Assembly: GCA_003693705.1 (NCBI GenBank)
Contig: RBZT01000423.1
Location: forward strand, 116,452 to 180,451
DNA from: Polymyxa betae
Lineage: Eukaryota > Endomyxa > Phytomyxea > Plasmodiophorida > Plasmodiophoridae
Direction: 5' to 3'
Length of the DNA stretch: 64,000 bases
The translations under genes and the position numbers were made by a program. Positions 25,722 to 37,788 of this stretch are shown here, in pieces (position 1 is the first letter of the stretch; every line of letters begins with the position of its first letter). The notes under the pieces were generated by a model. That model was not told the origin of the DNA. It was given only the letters and a program-made list of their open reading frames with translations, and made no database searches.

Positions 25722-27547
25722 GTGATCTGTTTCATTTTTCCAACTCGTCCAAGATTTTACAAAGATCGTCAACGATATAGAGACGAGACTTCCAAACGAT
25801 CGATCAGGTACCGAGGCGCTTTTATCTGTGATGTCAACTTAATGCCGGACCCCGAGACCGAGACGGCAGCCCAATGGAATATTCGCAAGGATCTGCCTAC
25901 AGCCTCTATGAATCTAGATACAGAAGATGTGATATTCACAGACAATGAAGATCCAGCGGTGTCTGGCGTCTATGATTACAAACTATTCAAGGCGTCCTCC
26001 GACTCGGATGAAGACTCGCCAAAAAAGACCCATGGGCAGCTAAATGATAAGCCGCAGCTCGATGATGACGAAGACCATATGTACCTGGTCAGTAATATAA
26101 AAGAGACCATCTCATGCAATCAAGAGCTACCCTCGTTATATCGCAGGGTCGAACGAGAGCCGCATCTGTTTCTTTTAACTTTTTTGAATAGCAGTATCAA
26201 TGGCATGCTGGGAGTCAAAACAGATACATCCAATACGTTGGTATTTTCTGTACTTAACCTGATTCGCAATGAATCAATTATGAAACGGGCTCTAGAGCCT
26301 GCGTTAAGCAGCGAGTTAAATGGCGTTCGTACACCTGCTGAGCTACTTCGAAAAAATTCGCAGACGACTCGATTGCTGACGTTGTGTGCAAAGGCTCTCG
26401 GGCAGAATATCATTGTTGGGTCTATTCAGCCGGTAGTTCGACATGTGCTGGAAAGCGGGCTAACCTTTGAAATCGACCCAACAATTGAACATCACGATGA
26501 TGTTCGGAAGAAGAATTTACAAGCATTATGTGATACAGCTGCTGATCTTCTGAAGCGAGTTTTAGCTGACATTCCAAGTTTGTTTGCGTCTATCTGTCGC
26601 ATCACATACGATGCCATTGAGGTACGGTACCCGAATGCTCTTTCTTTTGCCGTTATCTGCTTTTTTGTATATCGTACATCGTGACGTTTGCACGTTAAAA
26701 ACTGTTTCTTGTTACTAAGGAGATTAATTCTAAAATTTTGATTTCTAGGCCAAATTCCCAAACCATGGCTGGATTGGGATATCAAATTTTCTCTTCCTCC
26801 GATTCGTCTGCTCGTCCATTTTGGTTCCAGCCTCGGGGTCCCTCTACTCGCCACAGCAAAAACGTAATTTGGTGCTGCTTGCGAAACTAGTCCAATCGGC
26901 TGCCAGCCTACGTAAATTCGATGCGAAAGAAACTTTCATGCAATCGACCAACAAGTTCTTGTCTATAATCATCCCGCAACTGACTGAATTCTATAAGACT
27001 TTTGCGATTTCAGAACAATCAGATGCTGATAGTCTACCTGAAGCAATCCAGTCATATCTTGTTGTCAGGTGAAGCCACTGTCTGCTATTTAAAATGCTTG
27101 TCAGTTTAATTATTCTTGTTTAGCATCTCAATTAACGAGCATCTTGACTGACTATTTTACTGATTCTTGTTTAGGAAAATTTCTTCTCTGACGCGAATCG
27201 CTGAATACCTTGACACGTTGACCAACCATCCGAATGCACTATCTTTAACAAGTGGTTCGCTGACAGCCCGAATAGCTTACCATCACGGTTTCCGTCGTAT
27301 TATCTTCTCTGCGCTCCATGATTGCATATATATATACGACGAAAACAAGCAGCAAGGCCAAAAAGCAACCCTGATCCTTGAGCATTATCCGATAGAGAGG
27401 ATTGAATTACCGGTCTCAACTGTAAATGGAGTACTGGTTATCAAAGCAAAAGAAGCAGTACGGCTGCAGTTTACAGATGACGAGGAATGTAATGTTTGGA
27501 GGAATCGTATTGAATCCCAAATTCAGAAGCATAAATCACATACATGA
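25722..27547 (+). CDS. Ras GTPase-activating protein with C-terminal PH domain
   Basis: Three exons are clear. The first carries the arginine-finger region (ELLRKNSQTTRLL, aligning with TLFRxNS of RasGAPs). The second carries the FLR motif (NFLFLRFVCSSILVPASGSL). The third is a PH-like domain (CIYIYDENKQ to DEECNVWRNRIESQIQ). The protein would speed GTP hydrolysis by Ras or a relative at the membrane. The N-terminal part is acidic and low in complexity, and no C2 domain was seen, so upstream exons may be missing. The first in-frame ATG after the acceptor-like site is 25842; the listed start is only the open-frame limit. The order RasGAP then PH resembles the RASA/GAP1 group. Confidence 0.8.
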
Positions 27548-27866
27548 AATGGTTTTGAGTTCAGTGAGATCATTGGTTTATGGGTTAGGTAGCATCATGT
27601 TGAATCGGAGTGGATTCGATAGATTTTTGTGTGCTTGGACGAACACGAGCAATGGATCGGCGAATAGCCGGGAATTGCATCAGAGTTGGCAATGGGTCTT
27701 CGACTGCAAATCGAGCCCAGAATCCCAACCATTCCGACTATTCAAACACATCAAACTCGAACTTCTGCACAGGTTAAATTCTCACCATAGTTAACACTCG
27801 ATTTTCGATGTAATCTGGAATGAATCCATATAAAATATCGGCAGCAACATCCTCTGCTTCCTGCAT

Positions 27867-28392
27867 TCAATAATACGAATCAATACCACATCGATATCGG
27901 ACAGTGTTGGCAGCCCTTACATCAGGAGATTCAACATCGAGTATGGCTTCTGTAGCTTTAACAAGATGTGCCATTGTAGGAGCATCTTGTGATTGTATGG
28001 CATAATAGGTTTTACACCATTCCACCTTGATCTGTTCATCAATAGGCCAAATTCCCAATACAACGTTCATCATGGCGATATCCTCCGGCTGAATCTTCGC
28101 CTTCAGGTTCACTCTGCGAAAAAAATCGATCCAGTCATTAAGGACGATATGCTCATCATCGTCTTTGCCAACACTCAAGTCCTTATATAAGGAGGCTGCC
28201 AGGCCTTCCACTTCGCATCCAATTGGATTCAACTTTGAACACTTCTGAGGGCAACATTTCAAAAGTGACAAATAGACCGACATCTTTCATCGCACGACGA
28301 ATATCAGCTGTGGTTAAATGTGGACGATTGCCTTTCAGTTTTGTAAAGGTATCGGCGACCATCTTGAGAATCGCATCGGCATCGCTCTCCAT
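27867..28392 (-). CDS. uncharacterised helical protein; 3' exons unresolved
   Basis: The first exon (MESDADAILKMVADTF to RRAMKD) joins a second (KCSKLNPIGCEVEGLA onward) across a 37-bp intron at 28245-28281 that restores phase. The product is predicted helical and acidic (for example IVLNDWIDFFRRVNLKAK, EWCKTYYAIQSQDAP). A third exon reading EAEDVAADILYGFIPDYIEN probably follows near 27850-27780, so the true end may lie closer to 27600. No family is recognised. It converges on the RasGAP gene. Confidence 0.55.
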
Positions 28393-28395
28393 TGG

Positions 28396-29184
28396 AGACT
28401 ATTTTGTTATCTCCTCTCACATCGCGTGCCTAGATTTTTCAGTTCGAAACTAGTCTATACTATCTGTAATGATTTCTCAACCTGGTCCGAATTTGTTTAA
28501 TTCGATAATCACTTCGCTTGCACTATATGCCGAAGACAAAAGAATATTGGTTAGGCTTTAGCAAACGGTTTTCAAACATGTAAAAATCAGCATCGAAATC
28601 CTTTGAAAGGAAACACTGAAAGACCGAATCAATGGCCAGAATCTCATAACTGATACTGTTATAAAATCAAAGATGGTACAAAAGCGACACAGCTCGATCA
28701 GTTGTTGCAGGGCTAACATGTTCCATTAATGCATACAGTGATGCAGAGAAAGTAATGTTGCTAAATTACTAATAGGCAAAAAAAACAGCTACAAAAGAAG
28801 TTCAAGAAACACAAAGTTAAGCCCCATTCAAATCTTGCTTTTACGAAATTCTGAAACTCAACCGAACTCCAACGGATTTCAGCTAAAACCACATACCGGT
28901 AAGATCGAAACATGACGGCCAATCGGTCAAAAGGCAGTCAATCCTGCTGGAGTTAAACTCATAACAGAAATGACCATAAAAAAATGAACGATATCAGATC
29001 GCCACCTCCATTGGTCTTTTTTCTTGATTTTTGAGTTTCTTGAAAAAGTTGTCAAAAATCCCACAAATCTCAACGCGCTTTTTATACTTTTTTTGCGAGA
29101 AAAGTGGTCGCTTATTTTCGTCCGACCACGAGACCTGATTGAATATCTTTTACATGCCGCTGTGCCGAGTTCTCAAATCGTGCC
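28396..29184. other. intergenic stretch
   Basis: AT-rich with no supported gene over about 790 bp. It holds the promoters of the two divergent neighbours. Runs such as TTTTTTGCGAGAAAAG occur just before the ESS2 start. Confidence 0.5.
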
Positions 29185-30168
29185 ATGGAAATCGCCAGAA
29201 CTACCGGCCAACAGCTGCAAAAGTACAATCCTCATGTCGCCAAGAACGCCCAGCCCAAGACCGTGCTTGAAGAGGATGATTACGTTGATAAGCTTGATCG
29301 CATCATTCGTCGTGATTTCTTCCCAGATCTCATCGACCCGACCGACGATGCTGATGTTCCTTCAATGTCTGTAAACAAATTCATCGCCAATCATACAAGC
29401 GAAGACAACGCATCCTTCCATGAGATTCTCGACCGGACCAATGCTGAAATCCGAGCTCGAACCAAATGGATCAATGCGAAAGCTGACGATGAACGACGTT
29501 CCGATCTTCTTCGTAATCGTTTGCAACTTGAAAACGACGAAGATATTCGACCAAAACATCTCGATTTGCTGAAATATCAACCCAAGAACTCGCTGATGTT
29601 TGCTGCCGAGACCCCTCAGGCTCATATTATCATTGATCGGGGTGACAGAATTAGCCATCACAATACTCGAATCACTTATGATGGTTCATCAAATCTTAGT
29701 GAGCTCAGCGTGGCTACATCGACAGCCTCAACCGATCCTGGTTCTACACCCTGCATCCGAGGCTATAAGCTGATTCGTTCGCCTGTTGGTGGCGACGACG
29801 ATTACAGCTCGCGAATGCGTCATCTTCCAATGGACAGTGAAGAAATATCTGCTAACAAAAGCTTCCGTGTTCCAGAGCTTCCTGACCGGGATCGAATTGC
29901 TCGTAAACTCGGCCAGGCTGCTGCAAAGAATATCGCCAAACGTCAACGAGATCTAAAAGCGCCTCGTACACCGTTAACTTCATCCACACCATCAGTAGAA
30001 ATGAGCCCTGCTGTTAAGAGATTACTTGCTAAACGTCAAAGATCTTCTGGTGATAATCAGCTTCGTGCTAGTTATTCAACATCAGGAACTCCAGTATTCG
30101 CATCACCTGCAACTATTATACCGAATACGAGCTTAGCTACTCCAATTACAAGACGGCAAAGGAGATGA
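29185..30168 (+). CDS. ESS2: splicing factor ESS2 homolog (DGCR14)
   Basis: A single exon encodes 327 residues. Diagnostic segments are TVLEEDDYVDKLDRIIRRDFF near the start (YVDKLDRIIRRDFFPD), SVNKFIANHTSEDNASFHEI and KPKNSLMF-like PKNSLMFAAE. Further on are NTRITYDG, GYKLIRSP and the C-terminal RVPELPDRDRIARKLG. ESS2 is a nuclear protein associated with the C-complex spliceosome. The length is shorter than the vertebrate protein (about 480), mainly in the middle. It is one of the few longer genes here without an intron. Confidence 0.93.
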   Translation: MEIARTTGQQLQKYNPHVAKNAQPKTVLEEDDYVDKLDRIIRRDFFPDLIDPTDDADVPSMSVNKFIANHTSEDNASFHEILDRTNAEIRARTKWINAKADDERRSDLLRNRLQLENDEDIRPKHLDLLKYQPKNSLMFAAETPQAHIIIDRGDRISHHNTRITYDGSSNLSELSVATSTASTDPGSTPCIRGYKLIRSPVGGDDDYSSRMRHLPMDSEEISANKSFRVPELPDRDRIARKLGQAAAKNIAKRQRDLKAPRTPLTSSTPSVEMSPAVKRLLAKRQRSSGDNQLRASYSTSGTPVFASPATIIPNTSLATPITRRQRR

Positions 30169-30476
30169 CATTATATATCCCCAAATCTAATTAATAACTA
30201 TTTGAACCATGCATACATGAAACCATTTTCAATCGATTGTATCTTGATAGATTGAATTTAAGTAACAGCTGTAGATTAAGCCGGATATATACAGCGGTTC
30301 ACCTGACATCAGTTTGTGAGACAGGAATGTATGCTGGGGATCTGATCAATCTTGATATAGTTTTTTTAAAAAACTGCACAAGCGGGGTCTCAGAGAGAGG
30401 AGGAGCAGGTGCTTGCGGTTTCTTGATAAAAACAAACCTGATAAAAGAATCAGTGGGCGTAAATTACGCGAACGTT

Positions 30477-31725
30477 CTAAACAACAACACTCGAGAGAAT
30501 GTCAAACAAAAAAGGCTCATACCATGCAAATCCAAGCATAGCAATAGTCATGCCAAAAACATTGACGAATGTTACAGGGTTGCCGAACGTGATGATACTG
30601 ATTATGATGATAGAAAGACGCTTCCCAACGTTAGCGACTTGATGGGTCAGTACCGGTAACTGTGAATCATGAGCATAAAGCCCCAAATAAAGTGTCGAAA
30701 TAACCGACCCTTGATAGTGTTAGCAGCGAGCCAATCGTGGCAGCATACTGGCAGAGCAGACTTAAGAAAATCAGCAGATTTCTATGTGATGCATCTAGAA
30801 CCTCGGATGCATCTGCTTTTTCTGCAGAATAATTCAAAAGAGATGTAACCTGTGATTTAGGCGAAATTCAAAATCTATTAAACAAAAGGCTAGATTTGAA
30901 GAAGAGCTACCTCATAAATTAAAGCAGGTGGAGTCATGACAATCATGGCAGCTGTGGTGTTAAGGAGATGAAATATAAATGGATCACAATGTAAACCTGC
31001 ATAAGTTATATCGATCATGTTGAAAAGTGATTTCAAACGAGTTTTTACTGGAAATTGTGTCTTTGACAATGGTCGACTGACAAACACCAATCAGACAGGC
31101 TGTAAGAGCAGCTAAAAGCCCACTGAATTCGTAATGTAGCTCGGTAAAAGACGATAAAGCTACACCTAACAACAATCTTAGATCTGGTCACCGACAGCTA
31201 TTCCTTATACAAACCGAAAGAAATGGTGATTAGAGCACCAGCTTGCGGAACCGATAACCGAGACCGGAACAAAACGTAGGAAACAGCTGCAACAAAAATA
31301 GGAGATGAGCTCTTCAATGTATGAGCCAGAGATAGGCTAAGTTTTCCATATGAAAACAATGTCAATGCCTAATATAGTGATTAAATCAGCATGAGAAGAT
31401 ACAGCAACATATGAAAAAAATGCTTATTGAAATTTACCTTCGAAACGGCACTTAAAGCTCCAACAATGATAGATCGACCTATCAGTTCCCCGGTAAAAGC
31501 ACTTTTGTATAGCTCAGACAGAGACCGACGTCTTGATACAGCGATGATATCGCAGGCGAATGCGATAAACAGATGAAAGATAGTGAGTGTCATAGGAAAC
31601 GACAATGATTTCATCAGGCGTTTGTTAACCATTGTGCCTAACACAGAAGACAAGATCCACAAACATAGCAGAGCTGATTTCACGCCACGATCGTCATGAT
31701 GGGAATGATGATGTTTTAAAATCAT
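30477..31725 (-). CDS. SLC35 family (TPT domain) nucleotide-sugar/triose-phosphate transporter, SLC35E1-like
   Basis: About five short exons on the minus strand encode a multi-span protein. Segments include LWILSSVLGTMVNKRLMKSL in TM1 and LSLAHTLKSSSPIFVAAVSY, the conserved TPT substrate region. LLAALTACLIGVCQS and QVANVGKRLSIIIISIITFG followed by NPVTFVNVFGMTIAMLG also appear, the last two being the TPT signature. It is likely a Golgi or ER transporter; the substrate is unknown. The N terminus is histidine-rich (MILKHHHSHHDD). Exon joins near 30700-31200 are not fully resolved. Confidence 0.85.
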
Positions 31726-32310
31726 CTCAACGCCTCCAAGACCCCAAAATCAGCTACGCCGACCGATGCTCATGTCCTATCTATGACTGATTGTCTTTAC
31801 AACTGGGATTCGATTGAAAGAAATCCCCGAATTCAGGTCAGACATTTTCTGCGCCATCGCTGGTACTGTAGCTCACAGAAATCTGAAATTGCGAGTTATC
31901 GTTCTATTCTTGATGACAAAGAACTACGCAAATTAAGAACAATGCACGATCAAGAGGGCGTGCTACTGTTGACGTTGCTCAAACCAGTTGTTTAGAAAAA
32001 CCGTTGGCACAATATCTGTAAAGCTTGGAGATGTGTATGGGTTTACCTACAGAACTTTCAACTGGTGGGGCTAAATGAGGCAATGCCGGGATTAGCTCAA
32101 AGTATGATATCCGGTCTCCGACGGAATGCTACAGGCATAAAAAAAAATCCATTTTATCGACAGTAGAGTGGTCGCAATTCGTCGGTACAAACACAGTTGA
32201 ACTAAACGCGAGAACTACAAAAGCATTTTCTGGACGTTCACCAGTTCTCTCTTTAATGAGCTAAGTGGAGCTCGGAATCATCATTCGATATAAGCAAAGT
32301 ACTCTGCGAT
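31726..32310. other. intergenic stretch with an unproven plus-strand frame
   Basis: A plus-strand frame at 31783-31995 (starting MTDCLYNWDSIERNPR) encodes 70 residues of protein-like composition. It starts 57 bp from the divergent SLC35 start. It has no recognised domain or clean splice continuation. The rest shows nothing. Confidence 0.35.
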
Positions 32311-34639
32311 TTAACATTTAGATTTAGCGTTTTCGAATCTTCGCTGGAATTTGGCGTTGTTGGGACGAAGTTGTAACGCTCTGGAGGCATCCACATACGC
32401 GGACCGGTGATCTTCTTTTCGAAGGAAACATTCGGCTCTGCATCAAGTCTGTCACCAAACCAGAAGCAACAATTCTGTAACAAAAACCTGTTTGCAATAC
32501 AAGTGACGAACTCGTCTGAATCTCTAAACTGATCGAAATCCAACAAGTTAATGGACGTCGTATACGCTGCAATTGCAGCATCCAGCTGGCCTGGTCAGAA
32601 TATGTCATAATCTTGGTGGAAACTTTCCAAAGTCAAATACCAGAAGAAATTAGCTCATTTCCCCGAGCCTTTGCTTCAGCAGCAGTGGTACGAGCAATGA
32701 CTTCTAACTGCGACGTCTCAATAGCCCTACGAGAACTCAAACAGCAATCTTAAAATGAACCAATAACTTACAAAGGCTCTCCATGCCTAAAGTGTTGATT
32801 AACCAGAATTAGTGCAAGGCCTTCGAAAATCGTGGGCGTGACATGAACCGTGACTGAAGCAGCATCGGATCCAGTCGTCTCGTATCCGATTAAGCGGACA
32901 TCATCGCCATAGGCTCCCGTACCAAGTTCTGATAGAGACTACAACAATAAGCAAAACGCCTTCAACCTAAAAAGTGTTTGCCTGATAGAATACAACCAGT
33001 TCAGAAGCAACAGCGGTTAGCATCGGTTGAACACGGGAGATATTGGAAAGGCACGAAAGTGCACTTTGCGTTGTGCTCAAAATTTGGCCGATAAATTGGA
33101 TAATCGCGTTTTCATCGAGCTCGGATTCGGGATGAAATTGTCGCCTATCTAAGGCAAAATTAGCGACCATACTGATGAAACACAAACGCCAACCTTCCAA
33201 AATTTTCGGCTTCGATCGGGGATCTGTAGCTATCCAGTGAACTAACTCATGTAGAAGACTGCCTTCATCGTCGTCGCATTTAATCAAGCGATAGATACAT
33301 CGCTGTTGAAATCGCCAACGACTCTGGCATGATTCCAAGAAATCATTTGAGCAAACTAAGTAAACAGTTATAAATTCGAAAGATAGCACTCAACAAATTA
33401 CAATGCACACGATCGACTTCTTTCTCATTCATAAACAGAGGGTCAAGATGGCAGATAACAGCTAACAGATCAGCAAGATTCGTGCCAGTCACGCTGATCG
33501 GCAGAGCGGGCAGCACGCCCCCATTTTCTGGCAGACATTGCAGCGACAGCTTCGCAATTGCAGGCGTTCCATCTTCAAAATCGTCAAGCAACGATGACAA
33601 CAACGGGCTGTCCATAAAGTTAAATCGATTCAGCAAATTTCGTAGTTTCTGACTCGGTAGCTGTAGCATAGAGAAATAGACACGATTTCGAAAGCGACTC
33701 TCTAAGTTTGGCAACGAGGCGTGGGGAACGTTCCCAATCGAACTGGACATTGGATTCGCTGAGAGAATTTTACACAGAGTTCATAGACTGAGATAAAATT
33801 ACCTAAATTCAAGCGAGTGACGTGTAAAACATTCCATTCCGGTTTGTTCATTTAACAGTTCTTCATATAACGACCGGGACATAACGAACCCTCGAGCGGC
33901 CACTAGTGCCAGCTGTTTCTGTTCCGTTTCGAATTTGTTTTCGTTGGAACGGCGGTCACCGCTGAACATCGTCACAATGCCAAGCAGTTCGGCAGCTTGC
34001 AACAAGGCGTCCAACGTAGAATCAGGTGCGGTAAAAATCTGCAATATTCAGTTTAGACAATAACATAAACAAATCTCCCTACGTGATTGATAGCATCCGT
34101 AAGACCTGCAATCAAAAACCGTTTACAAAGCGCCGATGGAGTGTCGCATGATGCTACAGTGTTCAGTAGGATTTTCACAGCTCGTGAGGCGGTTGATCGA
34201 TTTCTGGCGAGACAAACGATGCTCGGAAGAAAGCGCTGGTGAGCGACGAAATCCGCTAAGAAGGACGATTTGCGAATCGTAAGTTGCTCTAAGTACGAGG
34301 GCATTAAAATCTGCCAATCGTTATCGAGATATTCGTTCGATGGAGGTTCTGACACGGAACTCGAATCGAGACGACAGACGATCGCATCGATAAAATCACG
34401 ACCTGTAAGAAAATTACAATGTCAAAGAAATTTTAGAACGCTTATAAAAGATCAAATCACAATAAATAATAAACGAGCAATAAAAGTGTTTAATTTGGAG
34501 TAATCTTGAGGAAATACGTACGTTCTGGACCGTTGGGTGGAAGCGAGCCTAAATCCGAACATCCCTGGAACGGCGGTCGTTCATCTTCGGGACGGACGAC
34601 GTTCAGGGACCGTAGCTGGCCTAACAACGCCAAGTTCAT
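32311..34639 (-). CDS. armadillo/HEAT-like protein with C-terminal TPR motif, unassigned
   Basis: About eight exons on the minus strand. The start MNLALLGQLRSLNVV is followed by helical ARM/HEAT-like repeats (for example SRAVKILLNTVASCDTPSAL and LLQAAELLGIVTMF). The last two spliced exons give a TPR pair: AKARGNELISSGQLDAAIAA with YTTSINL, then NRAECFLRKEDHRSAYVDAS with RALQLRPNN. The product would be a scaffold or co-chaperone-like adaptor. UNC-45 and TTC12 put the TPR before the ARM repeats, so this order is reversed. I do not recognise an ortholog. A perfect 9-bp hairpin lies 28 bp upstream of the ATG. Confidence 0.65.
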
Positions 34640-34666
34640 TGCAGCCGATGGCAGTGATAATCGGAC

Positions 34667-34687
34667 GGCCGATCTCAAAGATCGGCC
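34667..34687 (-). promoter_or_regulatory. perfect 5' UTR hairpin of the ARM-TPR gene
   Basis: GGCCGATCT, a 3-base loop and AGATCGGCC form a perfect 9-bp stem 28 bases upstream of the ATG at 34639. A second inverted repeat (AACCCC and GGGGTT, 6-base loop) lies at 34756-34773. If transcribed, the first would be a stable cap-proximal structure. Function is inferred only. Confidence 0.55.
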
Positions 34688-34883
34688 TTACCGAATGAGA
34701 ATGATACTGTTAGAGAGAATAGGGCACGAGACCATACTGCGTTATCGAAATCCTAAACCCCTTCCAGGGGGTTATCGATCGATGGGCCGATTTGTCCATT
34801 TATTTGAGCATTTACAAGGACTTCTGCGTTGATAAAGTGATATAACAATTTACATTTAAAGATCGACGAAACAATGTGACAGT

Positions 34884-37788
34884 TTAAACGTCGATAATCT
34901 TCGACGACGACGGTGAAGGCTTCTTTTCACTGCTCGCTTTGATGTCCCATTCCTTCCAGCTAAGCAGCTGCTCAGCGACAGTGAGGTTGGCTTTCGGCGC
35001 CAGATTGCCGAACACGGCCGCTCGCATTGAAATGATAAACTTAGCGATTTGTCGACCACTGTAACCTTCAAGTTTCTGGCTCAAAACCTCGACATCGGAG
35101 TTGTTCAATTCATGCAGAGGAGAGGCATCGCCTTTCCACCACTTATTGATCGGACCAGATTGCTGAATTTTCAGGTATTGCTCTAAAAACAGGCCAATCA
35201 TCTTCTTGCGCTGCTCGCCGTTGGGAATCTCGAACTCGACGAACTCATCAATTCGGTCTTTGACAGCATCGTCGAAGGCGTCCAGGTCCATGTTAGAGGC
35301 AAGAACAATCATGAATTTCCGAGATTCAGTCCCAGTTCGTTGCAAGAATGCGGACAAGATATGGCGACCTTGTTCAGACATTACCTACAAATTTGAATCA
35401 ATACCATTTTATTCATATGGCGATCCATTGTTGGCGTAAATTGAAAAATGTTAGAACTTGAAGGCCCAAAAAAACATAATTAAAAGACAAATGAAAAAAC
35501 AAGCGAAAAGCTTACACTAGAATCATCGCGTCCTTTTCGAAGGAACGAGTCAGCTTCATCAAAGAACAGTACAGCACCACGAGGAGATTTTTCGGCCCAG
35601 TCGAACAATTTATGAAGTTCAGTGACAGCAGCATTACCCTACAGTGAGCTAAATGAAGAGTTACCAGATCGTACAAACGAATGTTATACCAGTTGAGATA
35701 AGTCACCACCAGAAACAATCGCATAGTCCATATGCGAATCCATTGCCAAGGCGCGGGCGAACAGCGTCTTTCCTGTTCCTGGTGGCCCATGAAGTAACAG
35801 ATGACGATAGGGAGAATTGTGTTTCGTAGCGGAATGAGCAGTATCGGCAATCCAAGTCAATCTTGACCGAAGCGAAGGAGACATTACAACCTGGAAAGCA
35901 AAGTTTTCAGAGGGCCGAAGAGACGAAGGTTGGATTCCAGGAATAAACAAAACTTGAATTCATAAAAAGTAGATAACGTAGCAACATAAAGAGCAAATCA
36001 TAAACATTGGACAACCATAACAAAATTTAAGCCATTCGTTCTCAAAACTTGAAAATATATTATTCGGGAGCACATAAACAAAATTAAAAGTGCAATTTCT
36101 CCAAAACATCGTTAACTGCCAAGCAGGCTTTTCGGAAAATTAAGAAAGTGAATCGAAGCAGAGACTGATATGATACAAGATTGTAAAGAAACTATGGTAC
36201 CTGGTCGATAGCCTTCGCCTTGGAACCATTAGACAGGGTTTTTAATGAAAACCATGTTGATGGAGCCAGCCAGTTACGACGTGACGTCTCGCGAACCAGT
36301 TGTGGTCGGCCCAATCTAGCCGAAATGTAGTTCCCTAATATCAATCAGCAAACGAAATAGAACTGAGCGCACAAAATATAGAAGAATCTTTTCAATATTC
36401 ATCAAATGTCTGATAAGAAAGAAACAGCTCATAAAACGCACTAAAATTGTTAACTGATTACTACCGAAAACTCGGGTTCCATTTCGTGCACCAAAGAATC
36501 CCAAAGATAGAGCGGTGACGAGTGCAATAGCTTGAGCGCATTGGCGAGGATCCGAAACCGATTCCTTAATAGAAGCGCCAATCTGGTTGATGCTTTGGTA
36601 GTGCAACCGGATACTTTCAAGGCGTGACAACAGCGACGCTGCTGCCTCTTTTTCCATACGACGTAATTGGACCTGCATATCACCAATTCAGTAAAAAAAG
36701 ACAGTTTTCGGATAAACAAACATTACTTTTCGTCAACTCAGTTAAGAAAATTAACAATTGGAATGATGAGGAATGCGTAAAATTATAAACAGGAATGGAT
36801 GACATGGGAATAACGAGAAACGGGAATAGTTGAATGCCAATAACTACAATGCCGATTAGGCGACAAACAGAAATCCACAAAATCAGGCTAACAGCAATAT
36901 GGGAAAAGCAAAATGAAAACCGAACTGAGGGCAAGATGAAATTACATCTTCGTTTTCGCGCTCCTGTTTGATTCGGCCTTCAGCAGCGGCTGCCTCTTTC
37001 ACACGAATCGTCTCCTGTTCAATTTTGGCTTGCCGGGCGTGCGCGTCAAGTCGCTGTTTTTCGATGATAACGTCGTTCTCGCGTCGGATCCTTTCTTGAG
37101 CGAGAAACAATTCGTGCTGGATCGGTATAAACGGAGATGGAAAGAAATCGTGAAAATCAGCGAACCTGTTTCTGACGTTGTTCTTCGTCATAGTGCCTCC
37201 TATCTTCCAGCTTCTGTTGCTCTAACTTTTGCTGAACTTTGGCTTTATACAGAGCAGCTTGTTTTTCTTCATTCAGGCGCTCTGCCTCGTTACGTTTCCG
37301 GATATCTTCCATCTCCATTTGCGCCTAAACAAACCATATCAGTAATACTGTCTTGTAACAGCTCGTGTACAAGACGAAACAATTGCAACAGGGTGTGGAC
37401 TGAAAACAAAGAGCAGCTACATTTTTGGCAAATTGATTATTCTGCATTCTTTGTTGTTCTATTGCGGCTTGGGTCTCGAATTGTTTCGTCCTTTCCTGTT
37501 CTCTCATAAGATCCAAGGCGCGATTAGCATGTGGAGATGTATTTAGCTCGCGGATTGCAGCGACACCTTTCCAAGCTTAACCTCAGCATGAAAAAAAATA
37601 TTAAACAATTAAGGACCTCGCTCAAGAGCGGTCGGATCAAAGGCCTCAAAGCGAGGTGCGCTGGAAGGCTGAGGTTCCGGTATCGGTGCCGATGGAGATA
37701 CGGCAAGAGCGGGACCATCAGGCTGGCCTGGTGATGGAGAATTTTGGCCGCCGCCTAAAGCCGATCGAATCGACGAAGTCCAGCCCAT
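34884..37788 (-). CDS. ATAD3: ATPase family AAA domain-containing protein 3, mitochondrial
   Basis: About ten exons. The N terminus [15 protein letters not shown], then [11 protein letters not shown] and [18 protein letters not shown] match ATAD3. A coiled coil follows ([20 protein letters not shown]), then the membrane segment ([20 protein letters not shown]) with [19 protein letters not shown]. The AAA module has Walker A GPPGTGKT, Walker [17 protein letters not shown] and the sensor region [19 protein letters not shown]. The protein sits in the inner mitochondrial membrane and affects nucleoid organisation and membrane contacts. All ATPase motifs are intact. One intron (about 35890-36200) is unusually long for this window, near 310 bp. 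Confidence 0.93.

Noticed and set aside
32311-34639. Assignment of the ARM-TPR gene to UBE4, HUWE1 or UNC-45
   Set aside because: No U-box, HECT or UCS signature was found, and the TPR position does not match.
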